Of a stretch of DNA of 64,000 bases, positions 1 to 8,636 are shown in pieces. The DNA comes from Lactiplantibacillus mudanjiangensis (GTDB lineage: Bacteria > Bacillota > Bacilli > Lactobacillales > Lactobacillaceae), in NCBI RefSeq assembly GCF_005405385.1, contig NZ_BJDY01000001.1, positions 62,001-126,000 of the forward strand, read 5' to 3'. Position 1 is the stretch's first letter; every line of letters begins with the position of its first letter. The notes beneath the pieces were generated by a model. It worked only from the letters and a program-made list of their open reading frames with translations. It did not search any database and was not told the origin of the DNA. Made by a program: the position numbers and the translations under genes.

Positions 1-267
1 GGGGGCACATGTTGTGTTGTCGGGTTGCTGGCTGGTGAATGGATCATGCCAGATTTCTCACCATTTGAGTTACAAAATCGGTATTTGACTGATTATGATT
101 CTGGTTTCGTTGACCAAGCGTTAATTGATGAATTGTTTACTTTGATTAATCGTGACCATCTTGAAATTCCAATCACGAAAGTCTTCAAGTTAACGGAACT
201 TGCGGCGGCCCATGATTTTGTGATGCGCAATCCAGCAATGGGTGAAGTCATCGTAACGACTGATTAA
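1..267 (+). CDS. zinc-type alcohol dehydrogenase / quinone oxidoreductase family protein (5' truncated)
   Basis: The reading frame is open from base 1, so the gene begins outside the window; an in-frame TTG at 25 is internal. The visible 88 or so codons begin with a Gly-Val-rich strand (GGTCCVVGLLAGEW) typical of the end of the Rossmann fold in MDR-family dehydrogenases and quinone reductases. They end in the usual tail with a helix preceding NPAMGEVIVTTD. MDR enzymes use NAD(P)H to reduce quinones or alkenals or to oxidise alcohols; the substrate cannot be judged from this tail. A strong hairpin terminator follows directly, so this is the last gene of its transcript. Confidence 0.75.
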   Translation, partial: GGTCCVVGLLAGEWIMPDFSPFELQNRYLTDYDSGFVDQALIDELFTLINRDHLEIPITKVFKLTELAAAHDFVMRNPAMGEVIVTTD

Positions 268-283
268 GTAGAAAAATTAGATT

Positions 284-338
284 GAAAGTGCGTTTTAGTG
301 CTTAGTTTTATTGGACTAAAGTACTAGCGCACTTTTTT
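284..338 (+). terminator. Rho-independent terminator
   Basis: Arms AAAGTGCG (285-292) and CGCACTTT (328-335) enclose further paired bases and are followed by a T run. It lies 17 bases after the dehydrogenase stop. Confidence 0.8.
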
Positions 339-738
339 GATTTTAAAATGAAATAATGTTCGAAATAAAAAAATTTATTTGTTGTGGAAAAAAGTGCAGT
401 TCAACAGGGGGTTAAGCGGCAAACCATGATTGTGTGTTGACGGAATAATCTAGTCCATCAAGCTTAGTTTCAATGCGGCATAGATTCTTGGTTATGATCG
501 TTGAATATTGTTGATAACGCAGTGATTAAGAGCAATAATCATTGAGTTTAATAGACTGGATAAAATAAGTATTAGTAATTAATAGTGTTAATTAAATTAA
601 TGATATTTTGAAGATAATTTCATATCTTGATATCAATGAAAATTGTAAGTCTTTTTATCATCATGCTCTACTCAAAATAATGTAAGATAATTAGTGTTCA
701 GAGATGTTAGAATTAATAAATTGAAAGGAGCGATGAGT
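339..738. other. AT-rich intergenic region upstream of the surface operon
   Basis: About 400 bases without an ORF having a ribosome site. A TTGACG at 437-442 has no convincing -10 at the right distance, and an AT-rich TGTAAGATAAT stretch near 680 could serve as an extended -10. I see no confident promoter, RNA gene or repeat. Confidence 0.5.
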
Positions 739-3444
739 ATGCAACACCGGCGATTATGGTACCGGAGCGGCCTCGGTCTAGCATTAGCAATAGGCATGAT
801 TGGCTACCCGGAACCACAAACGATTATTCGGGCGGTACCCCAATCGCAAGCGAGCATCGAGAAAAAATTATCATCGACTGCTAGTGTGTTTTCTGATACG
901 ACACCGGTGTCGGAGAGTGCCGCTAGTAGTCAGACATCATCGGCAGCAACTGATTCGTCTGTGGATGAGAAAGTGAATAATCATTCCGATTCAGAAGCAA
1001 GCAGTGATAGTCGTTCAAGTACAAAGCTGGAAAAAGATAAAAAATCAGAAACGGCTATGACGAAAGCGACTAGGGCAGCGGAGATGGTCAATGGGACTGT
1101 TGCGATGACATTGGATACAAATGGTACCTTGCATTTAAGTGGTGGCTCATTTGGGACTGATGTTGGAAATTGGATTACACAAACGTTGACCGCTAATGGC
1201 TATAATCCAACGCAAGTTTCAAAAGTGGTGATTGAGGGGCGAATTACGACCTATAACATCAGTAATTATAATTACCTGTTTGCGGGGTTAGCTAACTTAA
1301 CAACTATTGAGGGTTTAGCTAATGTGGATCTGTCTAATGTGACCAGCCTAGAATATCTATTCAACGAAGACCGTCAGTTGCGGCAAGTTGATTTCGGACA
1401 ACGTAACCTGTCGAGGGTTCAAAGTTTTAAAGGCATGTTTTATCAATGTTCATCTTTAACAACGATCACTGGGATTAGTCAGTGGCAGACCACGAGTGTG
1501 ACGGATCTCTCACAAATGTTTACCGGTTGTTCGCAATTGGTGACACTAGACTTGAATGGTTGGGATGTTAGCCAAGTGGTCAGGCTGGTTGCAACATTTA
1601 AGGATTGTGCTAAGTTAACAACATTGAATGTCGCTGATTGGAGTACTGGCTCGTTGATTACGTTGGAAGATACATTTAATGGTGATAGTTCTTTAACGAC
1701 ACTGCCGGTTGGTAAATGGAATGTTGGTAAAGTCGGCACTTTAATTAGAACGTTTAATTATTGTTCTTCGTTAACGTCATTGGATGTTGCCAACTGGGAT
1801 ACGCGGCAGGTGATGGTCATGTCCGCAACATTTAGAGGAATGTCCAAGATAAAATCGTTACCGATTGATAAGTGGCAAACAGGGCGTGTGCATAATATGC
1901 AACTTACGTTCTATGAAGATGCCAGTTTGGAAAACATAAATATCGCTAATTGGGATACGAGTCAGGTTAATTCGTTAGATTATACTTTTGCAAAACTTTC
2001 TAGTATAACAACATTGCCAATTGATAATTGGAAGACAAGTAATATGCAGTCATTGCGCGGTACTTTTTATAACTCGCCTAAATTGACAACTTTGCCCATT
2101 GGTAATTGGGATGTCGGTCAAGTTTTCGATATGAATTCGACGTTTACTGATTGTAGCGGTTTAACAACGCTGCCGATAGCCGGGTGGAATACCAAAAATG
2201 TGCAAAATTTGGGTGCAACATTTGCTGGTATGATCAGTATCACAACGTTACCAGTCGATAATTGGCAGACAGGAAAAGTGACGAACATGTCGGAAACCTT
2301 TAGACAAGTTAATAAGGTAACTAACCTGCCGATTAGTAAATGGGATACGAGTCACGTGACGACGATGTCACAATTATTTGCCGACAATCCGCAATTAACC
2401 AGTTTGCCAATTACCAATTGGAATACTAGCTCATTACTTGATGTGTCTCAGTTGTTTTCCGGTGATTCAGGGTTAAAAACGTTGAGCCTAAGCGCTTGGA
2501 ATACCGCTAAAGTGACTAAATTTGATGCAGCTTTTGAAAATACCAATCTAGATAAATTGGATTTATCGGGTTGGAATACGAATCAGGCGCAAAGTTATGC
2601 CAATACTTTTAGTGGCAAACTGCCGCCTAAACACCTTTTGTTAGGTAAGGGCTTTAATTTCTTTAATAGTACAAGCTGGAACTTGTCAGATCCTAGTCGT
2701 GAATCACCTTACATTGGTCGATGGCGCAGTTTAAATAATAATAAGGTTTATACGTCGACTGAGTTGATGACTAAGTATGATGGTAAATCGATTGTTGGTG
2801 AATTCGAATGGGCCACCGGTAGTACGATTACCGTGAAGTATGTCGATGCTAATGGCAAGTCGTTGGCGCCAGATACGAAGATTTCGGGTGCAGCTGACGA
2901 AGCTTATCATGTCAAGCCAATCGAGATTGAGGGGTATCTTCCTGATCAACCGGATGGCGTTAAAGGAACCTTCACGGACAAAGATGAGACGATTATATTA
3001 ACGTACAAGGCTGAAAATGTTATGTTTACTTCAGTGCCTGAAAAAATCAACTTTGGGAATAATCAAATTACCGGTCAATCAGAAAGTTATGATGCCACAT
3101 ATGACACAGGATTAAGTGTTCAGGATAACCGGATCCTTGGGTCAACGTGGTCACTAACGGCCAAGCTTGAAGGCGCATTTACCGGTGAAAAGACTGATCG
3201 GCCATTAGCCGCAACACTCAGTTATAAAAATCAACAAACTGGTAGTGAATCTGTTTTAATTCCGGGATTTGACAATCAGATTATTGAGAATCATCAAACG
3301 ACTTCGCATGAGAATGTCAATGTGATTGGAGAAAAGGCAGCTCTTGGGACGTTGTATTTAAAGGTGCCGACGGATCGTGCTCTGACGGATACGTATCGAG
3401 CGACAATAACTTGGTCGATCAATCAAATGGTTCCTAATCAGTGA
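739..3444 (+). CDS. WxL-domain surface protein with BspA-type leucine-rich repeats and a MucBP domain (CscC-like)
   Basis: I place the start at ATG 739 (901 aa): AAAGGAG at 724-730 is 8 bases upstream, whereas upstream in-frame starts lack spacing. Order: signal peptide (about 1-35, MQHRRLWYR then hydrophobic), a Ser/Thr-rich linker to about residue 115, about fifteen BspA/DUF285-type units of about 24 residues each carrying a W-x-T/V-x-x-V/M core, a MucBP-like domain (STITVKYVDANGKSL), and a C-terminal WxL domain. The WxL motifs are WSL in GSTWSLTAKL and a variant WSI in ATITWSINQ. WxL domains attach non-covalently to peptidoglycan in Firmicutes; BspA repeats and MucBP usually mediate binding to glycans or proteins. 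It heads a four-gene csc-type operon and probably acts as its large display protein. The ligand is unknown. Confidence 0.85.
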   Translation: MQHRRLWYRSGLGLALAIGMIGYPEPQTIIRAVPQSQASIEKKLSSTASVFSDTTPVSESAASSQTSSAATDSSVDEKVNNHSDSEASSDSRSSTKLEKDKKSETAMTKATRAAEMVNGTVAMTLDTNGTLHLSGGSFGTDVGNWITQTLTANGYNPTQVSKVVIEGRITTYNISNYNYLFAGLANLTTIEGLANVDLSNVTSLEYLFNEDRQLRQVDFGQRNLSRVQSFKGMFYQCSSLTTITGISQWQTTSVTDLSQMFTGCSQLVTLDLNGWDVSQVVRLVATFKDCAKLTTLNVADWSTGSLITLEDTFNGDSSLTTLPVGKWNVGKVGTLIRTFNYCSSLTSLDVANWDTRQVMVMSATFRGMSKIKSLPIDKWQTGRVHNMQLTFYEDASLENINIANWDTSQVNSLDYTFAKLSSITTLPIDNWKTSNMQSLRGTFYNSPKLTTLPIGNWDVGQVFDMNSTFTDCSGLTTLPIAGWNTKNVQNLGATFAGMISITTLPVDNWQTGKVTNMSETFRQVNKVTNLPISKWDTSHVTTMSQLFADNPQLTSLPITNWNTSSLLDVSQLFSGDSGLKTLSLSAWNTAKVTKFDAAFENTNLDKLDLSGWNTNQAQSYANTFSGKLPPKHLLLGKGFNFFNSTSWNLSDPSRESPYIGRWRSLNNNKVYTSTELMTKYDGKSIVGEFEWATGSTITVKYVDANGKSLAPDTKISGAADEAYHVKPIEIEGYLPDQPDGVKGTFTDKDETIILTYKAENVMFTSVPEKINFGNNQITGQSESYDATYDTGLSVQDNRILGSTWSLTAKLEGAFTGEKTDRPLAATLSYKNQQTGSESVLIPGFDNQIIENHQTTSHENVNVIGEKAALGTLYLKVPTDRALTDTYRATITWSINQMVPNQ

Positions 3445-3575
3445 TGAGAATGGCTAGTTCGTATTGTATTTGTAGGTTTAGTTAATTAGTGAATATTAGT
3501 TATGTATATTTATTATTGTGCGATGCATAATAGTGAAGCTTATAAGTTGAATCTTTTAAACGAGGAGTGGTGTTG

Positions 3576-3947
3576 ATGAAGCAGTGGGGATTCATCACAA
3601 TTATCATCAGTACCCTACTTTGGTGGGGGTGGTTGTCAGCACCGATCGTCGGTGTGGCTAGTACGACTGATAGTCCGGCGACCATTCGGTTTAATGGCAA
3701 GACTGAATCGTCAACTCAAGGTACTGATGATGATCAGTTGAATGTTACTGAAAACTCAAAATCCAGTCATTCAGTACCCACTAAATCGAGTAATAGTCAG
3801 GCTGTGCACCATCGGCGTCCGGGATGGTTACCACAAACTAGTGAGCAATGGTGGTTACGGGCATTCATTGGTGGGATTGGATTATTGGTACTTTTAATTA
3901 TTTGGCAATTAATTACTTATTTAAAAAAAAGGAGATCATTATCATGA
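3576..3947 (+). CDS. small LPXTG-anchored surface protein (CscD-like)
   Basis: Start at ATG 3576, 8 bases after GAGGAG (3562-3567), giving 123 aa. The N-terminal hydrophobic segment contains WWGWLSAPIVGVAS and acts as a signal peptide. A short Ser/Thr/Asn-rich spacer follows, then the sorting signal LPQTS, a membrane segment and a basic tail KKRRS. The protein is therefore expected to be sortase-linked to peptidoglycan. Mini-LPXTG proteins of this size are a constant part of csc clusters, beside WxL and DUF916 proteins. Its stop overlaps the next start as ATGA (3944-3947), implying translational coupling. Confidence 0.85.
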   Translation: MKQWGFITIIISTLLWWGWLSAPIVGVASTTDSPATIRFNGKTESSTQGTDDDQLNVTENSKSSHSVPTKSSNSQAVHHRRPGWLPQTSEQWWLRAFIGGIGLLVLLIIWQLITYLKKRRSLS

Positions 3948-4555
3948 AAAAAACATTATTAGGACTTTTATTCTCAGCAGCATTGATTGCAACTTCGGGG
4001 TTAGCAGCAAATGCAGACGATGCTAAGCCACAAACATCAAATGGGACAGTTGGTTTTGAAGGGGGCTCGATCACCATTGATAATGGTGATACAGACTTGT
4101 CAGGAGCCAGTCTGGATTTTGGGACGAACAAGATTCAAGCTGCTAATACGGATGATAATTATGATAATACCAATAAATCGGCCGCAGTTTCGGTAGTCGA
4201 TTTACGGGGAACGGCTGCTGGCTGGGACTTACGTGTTAAACAAAATGATGTCTTTAAGAACGACAAGGCTGCCGCGAATAAAGAATTGACGGGTGCCGTT
4301 TTGACATTAAATGGGGTCTTAGACCAAAATGCTTCGACAACTGGTGCAGATGCAACTGTTAATACCGGTGTTGCCTTAGATACGATCAATAGCGATAAGT
4401 CTTTGATGGCTGCAACTACGGGTAAAGGGAATGGTAAAAATGTGGCTGATATTAAAGCGTCACAATTGATGGTACCAAAGACAACAGCACGAGCTGAGGG
4501 GAGTTACAGTACGACCTTAACTTGGAGCTTAAACGCAACGCCAGCCAATAGCTAA
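3944..4555 (+). CDS. small WxL-domain protein (CscB-like)
   Basis: 203 aa from ATG 3944, preceded by an A-run plus GGAG (3931-3934). A signal peptide (MKKTLLGLLF, cleavage probably after ANA near residue 24) leads directly into a compact WxL domain. The proximal motif is WDL in AAGWDLRVKQ and the distal motif is WSL in TLTWSLNATP near the C-terminus. It has almost nothing besides the anchoring domain, as for CscB-type small WxL proteins, and probably forms a complex at the wall with the LRR-WxL protein and the DUF916 protein. Start and stop are coupled to the upstream LPXTG gene. Confidence 0.88.
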   Translation: MKKTLLGLLFSAALIATSGLAANADDAKPQTSNGTVGFEGGSITIDNGDTDLSGASLDFGTNKIQAANTDDNYDNTNKSAAVSVVDLRGTAAGWDLRVKQNDVFKNDKAAANKELTGAVLTLNGVLDQNASTTGADATVNTGVALDTINSDKSLMAATTGKGNGKNVADIKASQLMVPKTTARAEGSYSTTLTWSLNATPANS

Positions 4556-4566
4556 TAGATATTGAT

Positions 4567-4607
4567 CGGAAAAATAAGAGACAGGATTAGTTAATGTCAT
4601 TTTTCCG
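4567..4607 (+). other. intra-operon hairpin between the small WxL gene and the DUF916 gene
   Basis: A perfect 9-bp inverted repeat, CGGAAAAAT (4567-4575) and ATTTTTCCG (4599-4607), with a 23-base loop. It has no strong T run, so it is more likely an mRNA processing, stability or partial attenuation element than a full terminator. Confidence 0.5.
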
Positions 4608-4630
4608 AATCATGATTAGGGGGAGAAATG

Positions 4631-5671
4631 ATGTTAACTAAAAGATGGTGGCAGCTGGGAATCGGATTGTTGGTCGGACTGGCTAGTTTGAGTTGGGGAT
4701 ATGCTGGATCAGCTAATACGGTTGGATTTGAAGTTGCGCCGATACCGTCTAAGTATCAAGTCGGCAAAGCAGCTGCATACTATGATTTGAAGTTGGAGCC
4801 CGGTCAGACAACGACATTGGCTGTTAAGGTCACAAATACTAGCACGCAAGAAATTACCGTGCATACGGGTGTTGCAACTGCGACAACTAACCCTAATGCT
4901 GTTGTTGAATATCAGGCGACGACAGCGGGAAAGAATATTGATGCGCCGGCCAAAGCCAGTCAGTTAATTACAACCAAAAGTGATAAATTAACTTTGGCTA
5001 AAGGCACTAGTAAGATTGTGTCCTTTAAAGTTAAGATGCCAATCCATAAGTATCATGGGGTTGTGGTTGGCGGGTTGAGTTTCTTGAAAAAGGCGGCAAA
5101 GCAACAGAGTAAGAGTGCAATGGCCATTAAGAACCAATATGCTTATTCTGTTGCAGTCGTCTTGCATGGGGATCATTTGCTCACCAAAAATCGATTGACC
5201 TTGGGCAAGATTGATGCAACCCAAAATAATGGCTACAACCAAATCAGTCTAGCTTTGGAAAATCGAACAGCAGCGTTTTTAAATCAGGTCAAAACCGATG
5301 TTAAAATTTATAGCCGCGGTGGCGATACAGTGCGCTATAAGCAAGTCAATCAACACGGACAGATTGCACCTAACTCGATTTATAATTTGCCGTTGCGAGT
5401 TGGACGTGATGCATTAAAACCAGGAAAATATACGGCTAAGTTGTCGGTCACATCGAAGAAACAACATTGGACTTTTTCGAAAGATTTTGAAATAACAAGC
5501 GATCGTGCTAAGCAATTAAATAAAACCGCGGTGATTGATGATCATATCAATTGGTGGTTGTGGATCGGCCTTGGGCTATTGGCGATCCTGTTATTGCTGA
5601 TTGCTTGGTACATTCATCGTAAGCAACAAAAAATTAAACGTTTAGAAGCGCAACTTAAAGATAAGCAGTAA
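4631..5671 (+). CDS. DUF916/DUF3324 WxL-interacting membrane-anchored protein (CscA-like)
   Basis: Two adjacent ATGs (4628, 4631) follow AGGGGGAG; 4631 has the better spacing, giving 346 aa. Signal peptide about 1-28; DUF916 domain about 29-150, beginning VGFEVAPIPSKYQ with the Ig-like strand LEPGQTTTLAVKVTN; DUF3324 domain about 160-285; membrane helix about 310-330 (WWLWIGLGLLAILLLLIAWY); then a basic cytoplasmic tail. This is the WxLIP architecture, known to bind WxL proteins and peptidoglycan and thought to hold the complex at the membrane. It is the last gene of the operon and is followed by a terminator. Confidence 0.88.
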   Translation: MLTKRWWQLGIGLLVGLASLSWGYAGSANTVGFEVAPIPSKYQVGKAAAYYDLKLEPGQTTTLAVKVTNTSTQEITVHTGVATATTNPNAVVEYQATTAGKNIDAPAKASQLITTKSDKLTLAKGTSKIVSFKVKMPIHKYHGVVVGGLSFLKKAAKQQSKSAMAIKNQYAYSVAVVLHGDHLLTKNRLTLGKIDATQNNGYNQISLALENRTAAFLNQVKTDVKIYSRGGDTVRYKQVNQHGQIAPNSIYNLPLRVGRDALKPGKYTAKLSVTSKKQHWTFSKDFEITSDRAKQLNKTAVIDDHINWWLWIGLGLLAILLLLIAWYIHRKQQKIKRLEAQLKDKQ

Positions 5672-5686
5672 GTTGTCATCGTTATG

Positions 5687-5717
5687 AAAGACCTGGCCGA
5701 GTTGGCTGGGTCTTTTT
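5687..5717 (+). terminator. Rho-independent terminator of the csc operon
   Basis: AAAGACC...GGGTCTTT with an inner GGCC/GGCT pairing and a T run, 16 bases after the DUF916 gene. Confidence 0.75.
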
Positions 5718-5882
5718 TGGCTATAGGTGTCTTTATTAATGTCGATAAAATTGGTTATTTTACTACTCTATAATTAGTAATAGTCTTTTGTTAGTTTAAC
5801 TGGTAAACTATGTAATGCAGTAATTATAAACAGTTGATAAAAAGACTAACTGTTACGATTTAGGGGAGAGACAAATTCAACA

Positions 5883-7376
5883 ATGAAGCGAAAAAAGATA
5901 ATTGGGATAGCAGCAAGTAGTTTTGCTACTATGATGATTGTGAGTAGTCTAAATTTAATTGCCCATGCAGATGATACGATGACTGACGTGACTAGTTCAT
6001 TGGTGACTAATAATCAACAAATTTATGGCACCGGTCAGACAGCAAGTACTAATCCACTAGGAACCATCACGTATCCGACACTAACAAATATAACGGCCAA
6101 CTATGCACCTGACGGCAAGATTACGCGACGGACCACAGTTATTCAAACGACATATAATGGTACTTTTGGCATTGGCTCTAAGTATCGTTTGAAGTCAGCG
6201 CAAACGGCGGTGTTTACGACGAGTACTGTTCAAGCAGCCTCGGGTAGTAGTTTAATAACGAGTGGAACACCTAGCTCAATTAGTCTGACCGATGTGACAA
6301 CAAAGCATTCTTTAACATCATCAATAAATACACAAAACTGGTACTTAGGAATATATTCGCAAATTACGACGAGAAGTAGCTATGATAGAGTAGCGGTTGC
6401 TAAGATACCGACACCTGTTCAATATCCATTAAAGCCGACGATTGATGATGATCCTATTAAGGATAATGCAACCACGATTACTGGTAAGGGAACCTTTGCC
6501 GGTGATACCATTTCCAGCGATGCCAGTGATGCGACGACAAAAGTGGGCAGCGACTTGACCTATACGTTAGATGTTGGCAGTTCATTGAAGGGTAAAAGTA
6601 GTGTTGAAGTAACCGAAACAGGGACTACCAATGATGAACCTGGTACTGCTTCAGCAAGTATTAAGCCCGCTGTTGATCTTAAAATTAGCAGTACTAACCC
6701 CGATATTCAGTTGGCACCAGATGATGTTACTGAATTGGATTCGAAAACAGATGCTGAGATTGTGAGTTGGTTAGTTAAGGCCGCCGGAGTGACGGCTATT
6801 GATCAAACAACTAATACAAGTGATGATATCACGTTTACGAGTGATAAGAGTGACTTGGCAACTATCATTGATGAACTAGCTGATGATGATACCGTCACTG
6901 TACCAATTTATGCGGTTAAAGATGGCGTTAAGTCAGATCCAGTCGATGTGGTGATTAGTAAAACCGCGGGGAGTGTCAGTTTTAGTACGGTATCCGGTAC
7001 AATGGCTTTTAAGACGATAGCTGTGCCGACTACGGAAACGTTGGTCCCGACGACTAGCAACTGGGATGTTGCAATCAAAGATACTCGTAAAGTTGGGTCC
7101 GCTTGGTCAGTTTACGCGACGGCATCAAAAATGACATCCAGTAGTCATGATTTAGCAGGTGATGTGGTATATGTTGATGGTAGCGATAAGCAGGTCATGA
7201 CTAATAGCTCAGTATTGATTGGTTCAGGTTCACGACAGACCGGTTCCAATACTGAGACTGTTACGAGTGATTGGTCAAACACTAAAGGTATCTTTTTAGA
7301 GGCACAACCGAGCGTATATGCTGGTAGTTATCAGGGGAAGGTCAATTGGACCTTACAAGATACAGCCGCCAAATAG
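5883..7376 (+). CDS. WxL-domain surface protein of unknown ligand
   Basis: 497 aa. The signal peptide MKRKKIIGIAASSF... ends near AHA-DD (about residue 29). A Thr/Ser-rich central part holds acidic Ig-like modules, for example the stretch near residues 270-360 with VTVPIYAVKDGVKSDPVDV. The C-terminus is a WxL domain: proximal WSV in SAWSVYATASK, distal WTL in KVNWTLQD. AGGGGAG lies at 5862-5868, about 14 bases from ATG 5883, longer than usual. It has its own upstream region after the csc terminator and its own downstream terminator, so it is probably a separate transcript that uses the neighbouring DUF916 protein for assembly. Confidence 0.82.
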   Translation: MKRKKIIGIAASSFATMMIVSSLNLIAHADDTMTDVTSSLVTNNQQIYGTGQTASTNPLGTITYPTLTNITANYAPDGKITRRTTVIQTTYNGTFGIGSKYRLKSAQTAVFTTSTVQAASGSSLITSGTPSSISLTDVTTKHSLTSSINTQNWYLGIYSQITTRSSYDRVAVAKIPTPVQYPLKPTIDDDPIKDNATTITGKGTFAGDTISSDASDATTKVGSDLTYTLDVGSSLKGKSSVEVTETGTTNDEPGTASASIKPAVDLKISSTNPDIQLAPDDVTELDSKTDAEIVSWLVKAAGVTAIDQTTNTSDDITFTSDKSDLATIIDELADDDTVTVPIYAVKDGVKSDPVDVVISKTAGSVSFSTVSGTMAFKTIAVPTTETLVPTTSNWDVAIKDTRKVGSAWSVYATASKMTSSSHDLAGDVVYVDGSDKQVMTNSSVLIGSGSRQTGSNTETVTSDWSNTKGIFLEAQPSVYAGSYQGKVNWTLQDTAAK

Positions 7377-7394
7377 TGTTTTTCTAAATAATGC

Positions 7395-7430
7395 AATTCC
7401 GTACTAATCTCAACTAGTACGGAATTTTTT
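7395..7430 (+). terminator. Rho-independent terminator
   Basis: Perfect 12-bp stem AATTCCGTACTA / TAGTACGGAATT, 8-base loop, then T run. Confidence 0.9.
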
Positions 7431-7466
7431 GATGCATCAAATTTAGGATTAGGTTGTTTTGAAAAG

Positions 7467-7482
7467 TGAATATTCTTATTCA
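7467..7482. promoter_or_regulatory. candidate operator upstream of the HrtBA-like genes
   Basis: TGAATA-TTCT-TATTCA, a perfect 6-bp inverted repeat with a 4-base spacer, about 30 bases upstream of a TATACT (7513-7518) that may be the -10. Shape and position fit a dimeric repressor site; no regulator gene is adjacent. Confidence 0.4.
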
Positions 7483-7557
7483 TATCATTAGCAATCGTCA
7501 ATCGTTTTCCCGTATACTAAGGTTCACACTAAGATTAAAATGAAGGGAGTGGTTTGA

Positions 7558-8625
7558 ATGTATTTGGGATTAAAGGAAATGGCTCACGAAAAGTTACGTT
7601 ATACGCTCTTAACAAGTGTCTTACTATTAATTGCATTAGTTGTTTTTTGCCTAGCTGGCTTAGCATCTGGTTTAGCGTATGGTAATCGGCAAGCAGTCGA
7701 TGCTTGGCAAGCAACTAGCATTTACTTGAATAAAGACGCTAATCAAAACTTGTCTGCTTCACAACTCAAATTAGCTGACGATAAATATATTACTGGTAAC
7801 AAAGTAGAACCAATCGCAACCTTATCCGGTACTTTACGTACGAAGAATGATGGGTTAAAGACGTCGATTAGTGCGTTAGGAACGGCTCGTAAAAGTTTCT
7901 TAATGCCTAAGGTTACTAGTGGTCATCAGATTGACGGCAAAAATCAAATTATTATTTCGGCAGATATCTATGCCAAAGGATATCGAATTGGCGATCGTGT
8001 CCGTATTGGTACAACTGATAAGACAGTTAAAATTGTTGGCGTTTATGCCAAGAATACGTACTCGATTGCGCCGACAATCTACACCGATGTGACGACCCTT
8101 AATCAATTACGTTCAGCGCCCATCACTAGTGGTGATAATCAACCAGTTAACGGTTTTGTGACGCGGCGTAGTCAGTTTAAAACAGATCAACATGGCGAAC
8201 TTGAAAAGTTGACGATCACTAAATTCATTCAAAAATTGCCAGGTTATCAAGCACAACAGTTAACGTTAAATACGATGATTTATTTCTTGTTCGTGATGGC
8301 CCTAGCGATTATCGGGATCTTCATGTTCATCTTAACTTTACAAAAACAGGCCTTGTTCGGAGTCCTAAAAGTTCAAGGGATTGGCACCAAGCACATCTTG
8401 GCCGCAATTTTAACACAAAGCATGGTGATGGCCATTGCGGGTATTGCACTAGGCCTGCTGATTACTGTAGGACTCGCTCAGGTCATGCCAGCGGCCTTGC
8501 CATTTACCATTGATTGGTTGCAAATGGGCATTTACAGTGCTGCGTTACTAGTTGCAGCCGTCTTGGGGGCATTATTATCATGGCGAACCATTGCTAAAAT
8601 TGATCCGGTTGTCGCTATTGGTTAG
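7558..8625 (+). CDS. FtsX-type ABC transporter permease, HrtB-like
   Basis: 355 aa from ATG 7558, with AAGGGAG 8 bases upstream. One N-terminal membrane helix (about 16-40), a large extracytoplasmic domain (about 41-235), then three helices (about 237-260, 280-305, 322-345): the MacB/FtsX layout. N-terminal sequence and length resemble the heme-efflux permease HrtB, and the partner ATPase resembles HrtA. Heme/porphyrin export is thus the best guess; a generic antimicrobial or peptide stress pump of the same family is possible. The ATPase gene follows 11 bases downstream, with its ribosome site overlapping this stop. Confidence 0.7.
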   Translation: MYLGLKEMAHEKLRYTLLTSVLLLIALVVFCLAGLASGLAYGNRQAVDAWQATSIYLNKDANQNLSASQLKLADDKYITGNKVEPIATLSGTLRTKNDGLKTSISALGTARKSFLMPKVTSGHQIDGKNQIIISADIYAKGYRIGDRVRIGTTDKTVKIVGVYAKNTYSIAPTIYTDVTTLNQLRSAPITSGDNQPVNGFVTRRSQFKTDQHGELEKLTITKFIQKLPGYQAQQLTLNTMIYFLFVMALAIIGIFMFILTLQKQALFGVLKVQGIGTKHILAAILTQSMVMAIAGIALGLLITVGLAQVMPAALPFTIDWLQMGIYSAALLVAAVLGALLSWRTIAKIDPVVAIG

Positions 8626-8636
8626 GAGGGATAACT

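Noticed and set aside
694-738. Upstream start (694) for the LRR-WxL protein
   Set aside because: The 15-residue extension has no ribosome site and disrupts the signal peptide start; 739 is well spaced from AAAGGAG.
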